A DNA stretch of 5,444 bases from an uncultured Clostridia bacterium (GCA_944384865.1 CALWVC010000105.1:1-5444), one strand, 5' to 3'. Shown: positions 1 to 5,444, counted from the stretch's first letter. Translations and numbers: made by a program. Notes: a model not told the origin generated them from the sequence alone.

Positions 1-2
1 GC

Positions 3-125
3 GGTTATGATCCGCTGCGCATGCACTTCATGGAGGTATTACATGCGCACGTTTGCGTGACTGCCAAAGACGTGGATACGGGCATATATTCAATGCCGAG
101 CTGTTTTGTTGCCGGCTTGTTATAA
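3..125 (+). CDS. possible C-terminal tail of an upstream gene, product unknown (partial)
   Basis: An open frame enters from the left edge in the third forward frame and ends at TAA 123-125, giving about 40 residues. The composition is protein-like: it begins GYDPLRMHFMEVLHAH and ends with the hydrophobic stretch CFVAGLL. I do not recognise a family. The other two forward frames are also partly open here (11-148 and 61-264), so frame choice is not firm, and 40 codons can be open by chance. It is offered as the likeliest tail of a gene lying to the left; the alternative is that the stretch is non-coding. Confidence 0.3.
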   Translation, partial: GYDPLRMHFMEVLHAHVCVTAKDVDTGIYSMPSCFVAGLL

Positions 126-421
126 CCACTGGAATAATAGATCTGCTGTGAAGGCTGTAGATTGGTTGTCGTCACCGCAGAGGTGTGACAAACCGGACTA
201 TTGTTGTCTGTCGGTAGATCACGACGGTGTTGTTTTTTATATTTATGGTGCCGATGGGACAGAATAAAGGCGTTCCCCGCGTTGTGGAGAACCGGAACAA
301 AAACGGACTGGAAGGTTGTTTTGTGAAAGATGCGCCTGTTGTCTGTTGTTAAAGTTTACTTTGCAAGGTCTCTGATTTTGCAGGCATGCAGCGCTGTTTA
401 TAAAATGTTTGAGGGTTTTGT
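126..421. other. intergenic stretch, no recognised gene
   Basis: I see no convincing gene in these 296 bases. The + strand is rich in G and T and contains the 10-base word TGTTGTCTGT twice (202-211 and 337-346). Short open frames exist (for example one ending at 267 and one starting at ATG 245 and ending at 352), but they lack good ribosome binding sites and recognisable motifs. No tRNA fold or strong terminator was found. A promoter for the downstream operon is expected here. The only candidate I could pick out is TTTGCA (377-382), 16 bases, TATAAA (399-404). It is weak, and its start point would fall on the ribosome binding site of the next gene, so I do not list it separately. Confidence 0.5.
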
Positions 422-1486
422 ATGAGTAATAAAAAGGGGTTTAACCCTAAAAGCCAAATCATCAGTGTGGTCATTCTGATTGCTTTGCTTGCATTGACGT
501 TTATTGTGATCAATTCCAGTATGGAAGAAATCAGCTTTGAAAAGCTGTCGGAATTTTTTAAATATTTGCGTATTGAATATATCTTGTTGTCGCTGATTTG
601 TCTGTTGGGTTATATTTTCTTCGAAGGGCAGGCGATGGCTACAGCCTCCAAACTGTTTGGTATGCATCTTGGGCCGCTGCGATCTACTAAATATGCAAGC
701 ATTGAATTGTATTTTTCTGCGATTACCCCTTCGGCGACCGGCGGGCAGCCGGCGTTGGCGTATTATATGAGTAAGGATGGCTTTAAGCCCTCCAAATCTT
801 CGGCAATGCTGTTGATCAATACATTTCATTATACGCTTTCTTTGATTGTAATGGGTGTGATCGTGTTGGCGGCACACCCGTCTTTTCTGTTTTACAGCGG
901 CAGTCTTCTGTTTACGGTATTACTGTTTATTGGATTTGCGGCAAATTTTATTTTGCTGGGCGCATGTTTGCTGTTTATGTTTTCGCAAAAGCTGGTTTTA
1001 ATTCTAGGCGATTGGGTGATCCGGCTGCTGTGTTTTTTGCGGTTTTTTAAATCGTATGATGAAAAGATGCAGGCTTACCGAAAAAGTCTGGAAACTTATA
1101 AAGCATGTGTACAAATCGCAAAAAAAAATCCGAAAATGCAGCTCAAAGTGTTTTTTCTGAATATCTGTCAGAGATTATGCGTTTTTTCCATTGCTTATTT
1201 TATTTATTTGTGTTTAGGCAATGGAGACTGCTCGTATTGGACCATTCTCACCATTCAGGTATTGTCTGCGGTGTCGGTCAATTCCCTGCCGCTTCCCGGC
1301 GCGGTGGGTGCGGCGGAACCGGTCTTTCTGGTGCTGTATGCGGACATCTATTCCAAATCAATGCTGGGATCGGCCATGATTTTTACCCGGTTTTTTAGTT
1401 ATTATCTGTGTTTTGTACTTTGCGGTGTCGTATCCATTGTAAATCACATTATCCTTATGAGAAAAGCAAGGTGTAATCGTCTATGA
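422..1486 (+). CDS. flippase-like integral membrane protein (LPG_synthase_TM / YbhN-like family)
   Basis: A 354-residue polytopic inner-membrane protein of the family that supplies the membrane half of lysylphosphatidylglycerol synthase MprF and also occurs alone (YbhN, AglD-like). Hydrophobic segments lie at roughly residues 12-31, 50-68, 128-152, 157-187, 190-207, 241-263 and 313-342. Two conserved family patches are visible: SAITPSATGGQPA at 99-111 and LPLPGAVGAAEP at 289-300. There is no C-terminal aminoacyltransferase domain, so it cannot make lysyl-PG itself; lipid translocation is the family-based inference and the substrate is unknown. The start is well supported by GAGGG at 411-415, six bases before ATG. 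Its stop overlaps the pssA start as ATGA (1483-1486), indicating translational coupling and suggesting a role linked to PS or PE. A run of nine A (1120-1128, codons around 233-236) is a possible slippage site. The gene looks AT-richer than dnaX. Confidence 0.85.
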   Translation: MSNKKGFNPKSQIISVVILIALLALTFIVINSSMEEISFEKLSEFFKYLRIEYILLSLICLLGYIFFEGQAMATASKLFGMHLGPLRSTKYASIELYFSAITPSATGGQPALAYYMSKDGFKPSKSSAMLLINTFHYTLSLIVMGVIVLAAHPSFLFYSGSLLFTVLLFIGFAANFILLGACLLFMFSQKLVLILGDWVIRLLCFLRFFKSYDEKMQAYRKSLETYKACVQIAKKNPKMQLKVFFLNICQRLCVFSIAYFIYLCLGNGDCSYWTILTIQVLSAVSVNSLPLPGAVGAAEPVFLVLYADIYSKSMLGSAMIFTRFFSYYLCFVLCGVVSIVNHIILMRKARCNRL

Positions 1487-2115
1487 TCGGCGTTTATAAT
1501 TATACGGTCATTGCAACCTATCTGAGTCTGATATCATCGGTTTTAGGCATTTATTTTGGATGCAGCGGCCGAACCTTTTCTGCGTTGCTTTGCCTGATGC
1601 TGTCCGGCGCGCTGGACGCGTTTGACGGCAAAATAGCCAGCATGAAAAAGGATCGCACGGTGCAGGAAAAACGCTTTGGGATTCAGCTCGATTCGTTATG
1701 TGATTTGGTTTGTTTTGGTGTTTTGCCCTGTGTGATCGGATATTCTCTGGGAATGAAGAGCTTTTGGTATGTGCCGGTCATGGGCGTCTTTATTCTGGGG
1801 GCGATTTCCCGACTGGCCTATTTTAATGTGGATGAAGAAGAGCGGCAGGATTATACCGATGAAAAGCGGAAATATTATGAAGGACTGCCGGTAACCTCTA
1901 CTGCGCTTATTTTTCCGGCGCTATATTTGTTTCGGCATTTGCTGCGCGGTAATTTCGTATATGCCTGGGTCATCTGTATGCTGTTGGTCGCGGCGCTGTT
2001 TGTGATTCGGTTTAAGATTATCAAGCCGGGAATGCGCGGTGTGCTGTTGCAGGTGTTGTTTGGCATGGCGATTCTGACGCTTCTGATCATTGTGCGGTTG
2101 CTGTATGGATGCTGA
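1483..2115 (+). CDS. pssA: CDP-diacylglycerol-serine O-phosphatidyltransferase (phosphatidylserine synthase)
   Basis: A 210-residue membrane enzyme expected to condense CDP-diacylglycerol with L-serine, giving phosphatidylserine and CMP. The CDP-alcohol phosphatidyltransferase signature is present: D45, D48-G49, A52, then G66, D70 and D74 (FGIQLDSLCDLVCFG). These four aspartates bind the metal and CDP in the family. The position after A52, normally arginine (DGxxAR), is serine here (S53). Further PS-synthase-like patches are ISRLAYFNV (108-116) and YYEGLPVTSTALIFP (131-145). Hydrophobic segments lie near 7-26, 33-44, 76-90, 95-112, 139-151, 158-178 and 185-207. AAGGTG at 1468-1473 lies nine bases before ATG. 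The gene overlaps the flippase gene by four bases and psd by eleven. The adjacent decarboxylase is the main reason for choosing serine over glycerol phosphate or inositol as acceptor. Confidence 0.88.
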   Translation: MIGVYNYTVIATYLSLISSVLGIYFGCSGRTFSALLCLMLSGALDAFDGKIASMKKDRTVQEKRFGIQLDSLCDLVCFGVLPCVIGYSLGMKSFWYVPVMGVFILGAISRLAYFNVDEEERQDYTDEKRKYYEGLPVTSTALIFPALYLFRHLLRGNFVYAWVICMLLVAALFVIRFKIIKPGMRGVLLQVLFGMAILTLLIIVRLLYGC

Positions 2116-3025
2116 GCGCCGCCGGAGAATCCCGATACCGCGGCAGACCGGCGGTATACTGGGCTTTTTGTATCATACGATTCCCGGCCGGTGTCTGCTG
2201 AAGTTGCTGACCTGCCGCTGGGTGTCCGGTCTGGTGGGCTGTTTTATGAACAGTCCGCTGTCTAAAGGGATGATCGCGCCGTTTGTTCGTAAAAATGCCA
2301 TTGATATGGGGCAGTATATCCCGGAACGATATCGTTGTTATAATGCTTTTTTTACCAGAAGAATCCGTCCGGAGGCCCGCCCGCTGGATCGCTGTCCGGC
2401 GCATCTGATCGCACCCTGTGACAGTAAGTTGTCGGTTTATTCCATTACTGAAACCGGATGTTTTATGATTAAGGGCGCGCCGTATTCGGTACAGACCATG
2501 CTGCAAAACCGGGAACTGGCCCGGCGGTTTACCGGTGGGATCTGTCTGGTGTTCCGTCTGAGTGTGGACGATTATCATCGATATTGCTATTTTGACAGCG
2601 GTACCGGCGAGGAACCTGTTTTTATCCGTGGTAATCTGCATACGGTGCAGCCGGTCGCGCTGGAGCGTTACCGCTTTTACCATACCAACTGCCGGGAGTA
2701 TACGGTGCTGCATACTGAGCATTTTGGAATGGCGGTACAGTGTGAAGTCGGCGCATTGATGGTTGGAAAAATATGCAATATACAGGAGCGCGGCCGGTTT
2801 GTCCGGGGACAGGAAAAGGGTTGGTTTGCGTTCGGTGGTTCAACGGTTGTGCTGTTGTTGCAGTGCGGTGCTGCCAAGATCGATCAGGAGATCATAGAAA
2901 ACACAAAAGCCGGCTTTGAGACGGTTGTAAAGCTGGGAGAGAAGATCGGGGAGATTCCCAGAGCGGACCGCGGGCTGCAGCATGAGCCGGAATCGCAAAA
3001 CACCGATTGTTCCGGAGGTCTGTGA
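2105..3025 (+). CDS. psd: phosphatidylserine decarboxylase proenzyme
   Basis: A 306-residue pyruvoyl enzyme that decarboxylates phosphatidylserine to phosphatidylethanolamine at the membrane. The family autoprocesses at a Gly-Ser bond. Here that site is GGST (G244 to T247), so cleavage would fall between G245 and S246, leaving a beta chain of 245 residues and a pyruvoyl-capped alpha chain of about 61. The catalytic Asp/His partners are visible as D106 in APCDSKL and H158 in VDDYHRYCY. VGALMVGKICNI (215-226) and the terminal ETVVKLGEKIG (272-282) are also typical. Length is close to the family norm (E. coli about 320). ATG 2105 is preferred over an upstream in-frame TTG (2090), because neither has a clear ribosome binding site and the ATG overlaps the pssA end by only 11 bases, which suits translational coupling. 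The last ~23 residues are a non-conserved polar tail. Confidence 0.93.
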   Translation: MDAERRRRIPIPRQTGGILGFLYHTIPGRCLLKLLTCRWVSGLVGCFMNSPLSKGMIAPFVRKNAIDMGQYIPERYRCYNAFFTRRIRPEARPLDRCPAHLIAPCDSKLSVYSITETGCFMIKGAPYSVQTMLQNRELARRFTGGICLVFRLSVDDYHRYCYFDSGTGEEPVFIRGNLHTVQPVALERYRFYHTNCREYTVLHTEHFGMAVQCEVGALMVGKICNIQERGRFVRGQEKGWFAFGGSTVVLLLQCGAAKIDQEIIENTKAGFETVVKLGEKIGEIPRADRGLQHEPESQNTDCSGGL

Positions 3026-3041
3026 AAGGAATGCTGCCGAC

Positions 3042-3707
3042 ATGATTCGTCATTTTATCAGTTGGATAGGGCAAAATAAACGGGTGTTTTGGTTTTTTGG
3101 GTTTGCCGGCGTATATCTGAGCTATTTTATATTGCAGATGATAGTGCCGCCGCGATATGTGATGCACACGACGCTGGATGATTGGATCCCGTTTTGTGAA
3201 TGGTTTGTCATTCCGTATGTATTGTGGTATCTGTATATTTCCGTTCCGCTGATCGTGGTGTTTTTCAAAGCGTCCAGAACAGCTTTTGTTTCCATGTCAA
3301 TGCTGTTGTTTTCAGGGATTGCGTTATCTATGGTGATTTTTGCAGTTTGGCCGACTACTGTGGATTTTCGGCCGACCGAATTTGAACGGGATAATTTGCT
3401 GGTAGATCTGGTTCGTCTGATCTATGCCGCCGATAAGCCTACCAATGTCTGTCCGAGTTTGCACTGCTATGAGGCGCTGACGATTCATATCGGTATGGTT
3501 CAATCGGGTCTTTTCAAAAAAAGCAAGCGGCTGTTTCAAACGATGTCAGTTTTAACGCTGGCATTGATCTGCCTGTCTACTGTGTTTATCAAACAGCACT
3601 CGGTGGTAGATGTGGCGGCGGGGCTGCTGTTGGCGGCGCCGATGTATATTCTGGTATATAAACGGATCATGCCGTCGTTGGTCAGGCGTGGTGTTATGAA
3701 ACATTAA
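3042..3707 (+). CDS. PAP2-family membrane phosphatase
   Basis: A 221-residue multipass phosphatase of the type 2 phosphatidic acid phosphatase superfamily, which dephosphorylates membrane lipid phosphates or pyrophosphates. The second signature is CPSLH (137-141, H141). The third is STVFIKQHSVVD (179-190), with the predicted nucleophile H186 and its partner D190. The first signature is reduced to RP (110-111) in WPTTVDFRP, without the usual upstream lysine, a form seen in PAP2 subgroups that include inositolphosphotransferase-like proteins. Hydrophobic segments lie near 14-35, 53-75, 80-102, 166-184 and 188-208. ATG 3042 is chosen because AAAGGA (3025-3030) lies 11 bases upstream. An in-frame ATG at 2982 would add 20 polar residues, overlap psd by 44 bases and has no evident binding site. 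The substrate could be phosphatidate, PG-phosphate, undecaprenyl pyrophosphate or a transferase headgroup; context favours a phospholipid role. Confidence 0.87.
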   Translation: MIRHFISWIGQNKRVFWFFGFAGVYLSYFILQMIVPPRYVMHTTLDDWIPFCEWFVIPYVLWYLYISVPLIVVFFKASRTAFVSMSMLLFSGIALSMVIFAVWPTTVDFRPTEFERDNLLVDLVRLIYAADKPTNVCPSLHCYEALTIHIGMVQSGLFKKSKRLFQTMSVLTLALICLSTVFIKQHSVVDVAAGLLLAAPMYILVYKRIMPSLVRRGVMKH

Positions 3708-3763
3708 AATGTCGCACAGACGGGTGTTAACCGTGTATTTTGAATGCGCCGGCAGGGGCGAAA

Positions 3764-3793
3764 ATATGATGGATATCTAATCATATGATTTTT
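3764..3793 (+). terminator. weak AT-rich intrinsic terminator after the lipid operon
   Basis: ATATGAT (3764-3770) can pair with ATCATAT (3780-3786) across a nine-base loop, followed by GATTTTTA with five T at 3789-3793. The stem has only one G-C pair, so it would be weak. A competing perfect 12-base palindrome AATCATATGATT sits at 3779-3790. Position, 57 bases past the PAP2 stop and just before the ffs promoter, supports a terminator role. A second short hairpin (CGCC/GGCG near 3748-3760) has no T run. Confidence 0.4.
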
Positions 3794-3808
3794 ATGTTGA
3801 TACAATAA

Positions 3809-3840
3809 AAAATGTATTGTCATTTCAGACAAAATGTATT
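3809..3840 (+). repeat. 10-base direct repeat spanning the ffs promoter
   Basis: AAAATGTATT occurs at 3809-3818 and again at 3831-3840, start to start 22 bases, close to two helical turns. The first copy runs into the -35 element and the second abuts the -10 element. A small inverted pair, ACAAT (3802-3806) and ATTGT (3816-3820), overlaps the first copy. In sequence this AT-rich the repeat may be coincidence. Confidence 0.4.
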
Positions 3841-3845
3841 ATAAT
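3817..3845 (+). promoter_or_regulatory. sigma-A type promoter of the SRP RNA gene
   Basis: TTGTCA at 3817-3822 (-35) and a perfect TATAAT at 3840-3845 (-10) are separated by the ideal 17 bases. The upstream stretch 3786-3816 is AT-rich, as at strong promoters with UP-like contacts. The expected start is about 3852-3853. The promoter lies 18-25 bases before the first base of the long SRP RNA helix, and is the strongest promoter I see in the window. Confidence 0.85.
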
Positions 3846-3869
3846 GTTTTATATCTCATACACTTTCAT

Positions 3870-4029
3870 CAGAAGCGGTCTGTACTTTTAAGTATGCGGA
3901 CGGCCGGGTCCTGTGCGACGGGCTGCCGTGAACCATGTCAGGCGGGGAACCGAGCAGCATTAAGCGGACGTGTCTGTGCGCCGCAGTCTATCTGTTCGTC
4001 CGCAGACTTAAAGGTATAAGCCGTTTCTG
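3870..4029 (+). ncRNA. ffs: signal recognition particle RNA (4.5S-like, small bacterial type)
   Basis: The RNA scaffold of the signal recognition particle, which binds Ffh and targets nascent membrane proteins to FtsY. The conserved apical domain is present: GTGAACC (3928-3934), then GTCAGG (3937-3942), a GGAA tetraloop (3946-3949) closed by CGG/CCG (3943-3945 with 3950-3952), then AGCAGC (3953-3958) and TTAAG. The outer part folds into a long rod: TGCGGACG (3895-3902) pairs with CGTCCGCA (3997-4004), TTTTAAGT (3886-3893) with ACTTAAAG (4006-4013), and CAGAAGCGG (3870-3878) with CCGTTTCTG (4021-4029), with few mismatches. The core is about 3895-4004; exact mature ends cannot be read. No Alu domain like that of Bacillus scRNA is seen. 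It lies just upstream of dnaX, its frequent place in Bacillota. Short open frames across it are spurious. Confidence 0.95.
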
Positions 4030-4036
4030 TGTTTTT
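4021..4036 (+). terminator. intrinsic terminator formed by the closing helix of the SRP RNA
   Basis: The 3' strand CCGTTTCTG (4021-4029) pairs with CAGAAGCGG (3870-3878) and is followed by TG and five T (4032-4036). The RNA's own terminal helix plus U-run is therefore placed as an intrinsic terminator, giving a transcript of about 180 bases from the promoter at 3817-3845. The stem partner is distant, so efficiency is uncertain and some readthrough into dnaX is likely. Confidence 0.5.
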
Positions 4037-4052
4037 GAAGATGTAAAAATGG

Positions 4053-4103
4053 GTCAGCGGTGATCTGTCTGCCGAGTTTGCGGCGACAGGCCGGTTCGCT
4101 GAC
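4053..4103 (+). promoter_or_regulatory. structured leader hairpin upstream of dnaX
   Basis: A two-part hairpin: the outer stem GTCAGCG (4053-4059) pairs perfectly with CGCTGAC (4097-4103), and the inner stem CTGTC plus GCCG (4065-4069, 4071-4074) pairs with CGGC plus GACAG (4081-4084, 4085-4089), leaving one bulged T and a six-base loop. No T run follows, so it is not an intrinsic terminator. It ends ten bases before the dnaX ribosome binding site (4114-4121) and does not cover it. A processing site between ffs and dnaX or an mRNA-stabilising 5' structure is plausible. I recognise no known riboswitch or leader class. Confidence 0.5.
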
Positions 4104-4130
4104 GCGGCGGATGAAAGGTGGATCGTCAGG

Positions 4131-5444
4131 ATGCAAACGGCATTATATCGCAAATACCGCCCGCAGACCTTTTCAGATATCTGCGGGCAGGAGCATATCA
4201 CCAAAACGCTGCGGGCACAGATTGCCGAGCGGCATCTCTCACACGCTTATTTATTTGCGGGTTCCAGGGGAACGGGAAAAACCTCCTGCGCAAAAATCCT
4301 TGCGAAAGCGGTTAATTGTCTGCATCCGCAAAACGGCGACCCCTGCAATGCGTGTGAAATCTGTCGGGGGATCGACGATGGCAGTATTATGGATATATCA
4401 GAAATTGACGCGGCGTCCAACAACGGAGTAGATAACATCCGGGAATTGCGGGAGAACATCGCTTATACGCCGGCCAGAGCCAACTATCGGGTATATATTA
4501 TTGACGAGGTACATATGTTGTCAGACAGTGCGTTTAACGCATTGCTGAAAACGCTGGAAGAACCGCCGGCGTATGTAATTTTTGTTTTGGCAACCACCGA
4601 GGTTTATCAAATTCCGGCGACAGTGCTTTCACGCTGCCAGCGGTATGATTTTAATCGAATTGCGGCCGATGTCATTGCCCGGCGGTTGTCGTTTGTTGCG
4701 GAGCGTGAAAAACTGCGATTGGACGATGCTGCGGCGCAGTTGATTGCCAAGCTGTCAGACGGCGGCATGCGGGATGCGCTTTCACTTTTGGGCTTATGTG
4801 CTTCCGGCAATACGGAAATTACCGCACAACTGGTGGCGCAGTGTGCCGGACTGGCCGGTTCGGAGCACTTGTTTACATTGTCTGCGGCGGTGGCGGCGGG
4901 CGACGCCGCGGCGGTTTTGGCGGAAATCGACCGGCTGTATCATGCGTCCTGCGATATGGAACGGCTTTGCGGAGAACTGATTGCCCATTACCGCAATCTT
5001 TTGGTTTGCAAAGCTGTCAAACAACCGGAGACGCTGGTTCATACAACCAAAGAGGAACTGGAAAAGCTGCGGCAGCGGGCGGGCGAGATTCGCTTTGAGC
5101 ATATTTTATATGCAATGGATCAGTTGCAGCAGTGTATGCAGTTGATGAAACGGGGCAAAAATCAGCGGATTGCCATGGAAACGGCGATGATCCGGCTGTG
5201 TATGCCAGCACTGGATACTTCTGTTTCCGCGCTGGCTGACCGTATTGCAAAACTGGAGGATGCGGTGAAGCTGACGGGGCTGCGGAGCGTGCCGCAGGCT
5301 ATGTTACAGCGGGATGCTGTGGAGGCAGAGAAGCAGGTGGGTTCGGCAGGTGCTGAACAGACGGCCGCCGTATTTTCGGCGGACTCTGCGGAATCCAATG
5401 AACAGGGAACATCTGATGAATTGAACACGTCGTCCGAACCATCG
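4131..5444 (+). CDS. dnaX: DNA polymerase III subunit tau/gamma (partial, cut by right edge)
   Basis: The clamp-loader ATPase of the replicative polymerase. The first 438 codons are present with no stop before the window ends. The N-terminus MQTALYRKYRPQTFSDICGQ is diagnostic. Walker A is GSRGTGKT (44-51). The zinc-module cysteines are C63, C72, C75 and C78. Walker B is VYIIDEVH (121-128, D125-E126), sensor 1 is ATTE (154-157), the arginine-finger SRC is at 167-169, and sensor 2 is GGMRDALS (211-218). The AAA+ core and collar domain run to about residue 358. A short predicted coiled helix (LADRIAKLEDAVK, 368-380) and an acidic, Ser/Ala-rich linker follow, as in the tau C-terminal region. AAAGGTGG (4114-4121) lies nine bases before the start. 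No A-rich or other obvious tau/gamma frameshift site is seen in the part present. A full family member is usually 500-600 residues. Confidence 0.97.
   Translation, partial: MQTALYRKYRPQTFSDICGQEHITKTLRAQIAERHLSHAYLFAGSRGTGKTSCAKILAKAVNCLHPQNGDPCNACEICRGIDDGSIMDISEIDAASNNGVDNIRELRENIAYTPARANYRVYIIDEVHMLSDSAFNALLKTLEEPPAYVIFVLATTEVYQIPATVLSRCQRYDFNRIAADVIARRLSFVAEREKLRLDDAAAQLIAKLSDGGMRDALSLLGLCASGNTEITAQLVAQCAGLAGSEHLFTLSAAVAAGDAAAVLAEIDRLYHASCDMERLCGELIAHYRNLLVCKAVKQPETLVHTTKEELEKLRQRAGEIRFEHILYAMDQLQQCMQLMKRGKNQRIAMETAMIRLCMPALDTSVSALADRIAKLEDAVKLTGLRSVPQAMLQRDAVEAEKQVGSAGAEQTAAVFSADSAESNEQGTSDELNTSSEPS

Noticed and set aside
398..877. Minus-strand open frame of 159 codons opposite the flippase-like gene
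   Set aside because: Low-complexity basic, Gln/His-rich translation opposite a clear membrane protein; no motifs and no binding site support.
1105..1398. Second forward frame of 97 codons inside the flippase-like gene
   Set aside because: No ribosome binding site or motifs; it is an out-of-frame reading of the conserved membrane protein. Only relevant if the A9 tract slips.
2087..2722. Long minus-strand open frame (211 codons) opposite psd
   Set aside because: It is fully covered by a gene with intact psd motifs, has no recognisable domain, and its composition (many Arg, Thr, Gln, His) is typical of an antisense shadow.
3779..3790. 12-base palindrome AATCATATGATT as a separate operator
   Set aside because: It is AT-rich and overlaps the better explained weak terminator hairpin; no second copy was seen in the window.
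3834..4019. 61-codon forward frame across the SRP RNA
   Set aside because: It begins inside the ffs promoter and reads through the conserved SRP RNA fold, so it is spurious.
3938..4204. 88-codon minus-strand frame across ffs and the dnaX start
   Set aside because: It is opposite the SRP RNA and the conserved dnaX N-terminus; no independent support.
4060..4431. 123-codon forward frame overlapping the start of dnaX
   Set aside because: Arg/Ser/Pro-rich out-of-frame translation; the dnaX frame carries Walker A, zinc cysteines and Walker B in the same bases.
5140..5170. Possible programmed frameshift site for tau/gamma production in dnaX
   Set aside because: The short A run in GGCAAAAATC is not a heptameric slippery site, and no downstream hairpin was evident. 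A site further right, beyond the window, cannot be excluded.
1..5444. Mobile element, CRISPR array, toxin-antitoxin or defence system
   Set aside because: No transposase, integrase, terminal inverted repeats, spaced repeats or defence domains were seen; identified genes are core lipid, targeting and replication functions.

Overview
The window looks like a chromosomal segment of a Bacillota (Firmicutes) bacterium, most likely a Clostridia-type anaerobe of moderate GC. The main reasons are the SRP RNA gene placed directly upstream of dnaX, an arrangement familiar from Bacillota, and a phosphatidylserine synthase/decarboxylase pair of the type seen in Clostridia. Every gene I can support is on the + strand. 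The taxonomic call is an inference from gene order and protein style; no rRNA or species-level marker is present.

Layout. (1) Bases 1-421 contain no gene I recognise. A short open frame running in from the left edge ends at 125 and may be the tail of an upstream gene. The remaining ~300 bases are G/T-rich and show no convincing coding frame. (2) Bases 422-3707 form a tight four-gene membrane-lipid operon. It holds a flippase-like (LPG_synthase_TM / YbhN-like) integral membrane protein, a CDP-alcohol phosphatidyltransferase that should be phosphatidylserine synthase (pssA), a phosphatidylserine decarboxylase proenzyme (psd), and a PAP2-type membrane phosphatase. The first three genes overlap (ATGA, 4 bases, then 11 bases) and the fourth starts 16 bases after psd, so they are almost certainly co-transcribed. 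(3) Bases 3708-4130 carry a weak AT-rich terminator, a near-consensus sigma-A type promoter, the SRP RNA gene (ffs) with its own terminator, and a strongly structured dnaX leader. (4) Bases 4131-5444 hold the first 438 codons of dnaX (DNA polymerase III tau/gamma), which runs off the right edge.

How the genes work together. PssA would make phosphatidylserine from CDP-diacylglycerol and serine, and Psd would decarboxylate it to phosphatidylethanolamine. The flippase-like protein and the PAP2 phosphatase plausibly move or remodel lipids, or recycle lipid phosphates, in the same membrane; their substrates cannot be read from sequence. The ffs and dnaX genes are housekeeping genes (protein targeting and the replication clamp loader) and are not functionally tied to the lipid operon.

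I found no mobile element, CRISPR array or defence system. The window is mostly ordinary core genome. The more interesting points are the lipid operon composition, a substitution in the PssA signature motif, a long-rod SRP RNA whose closing helix doubles as a terminator, and the folded dnaX leader.
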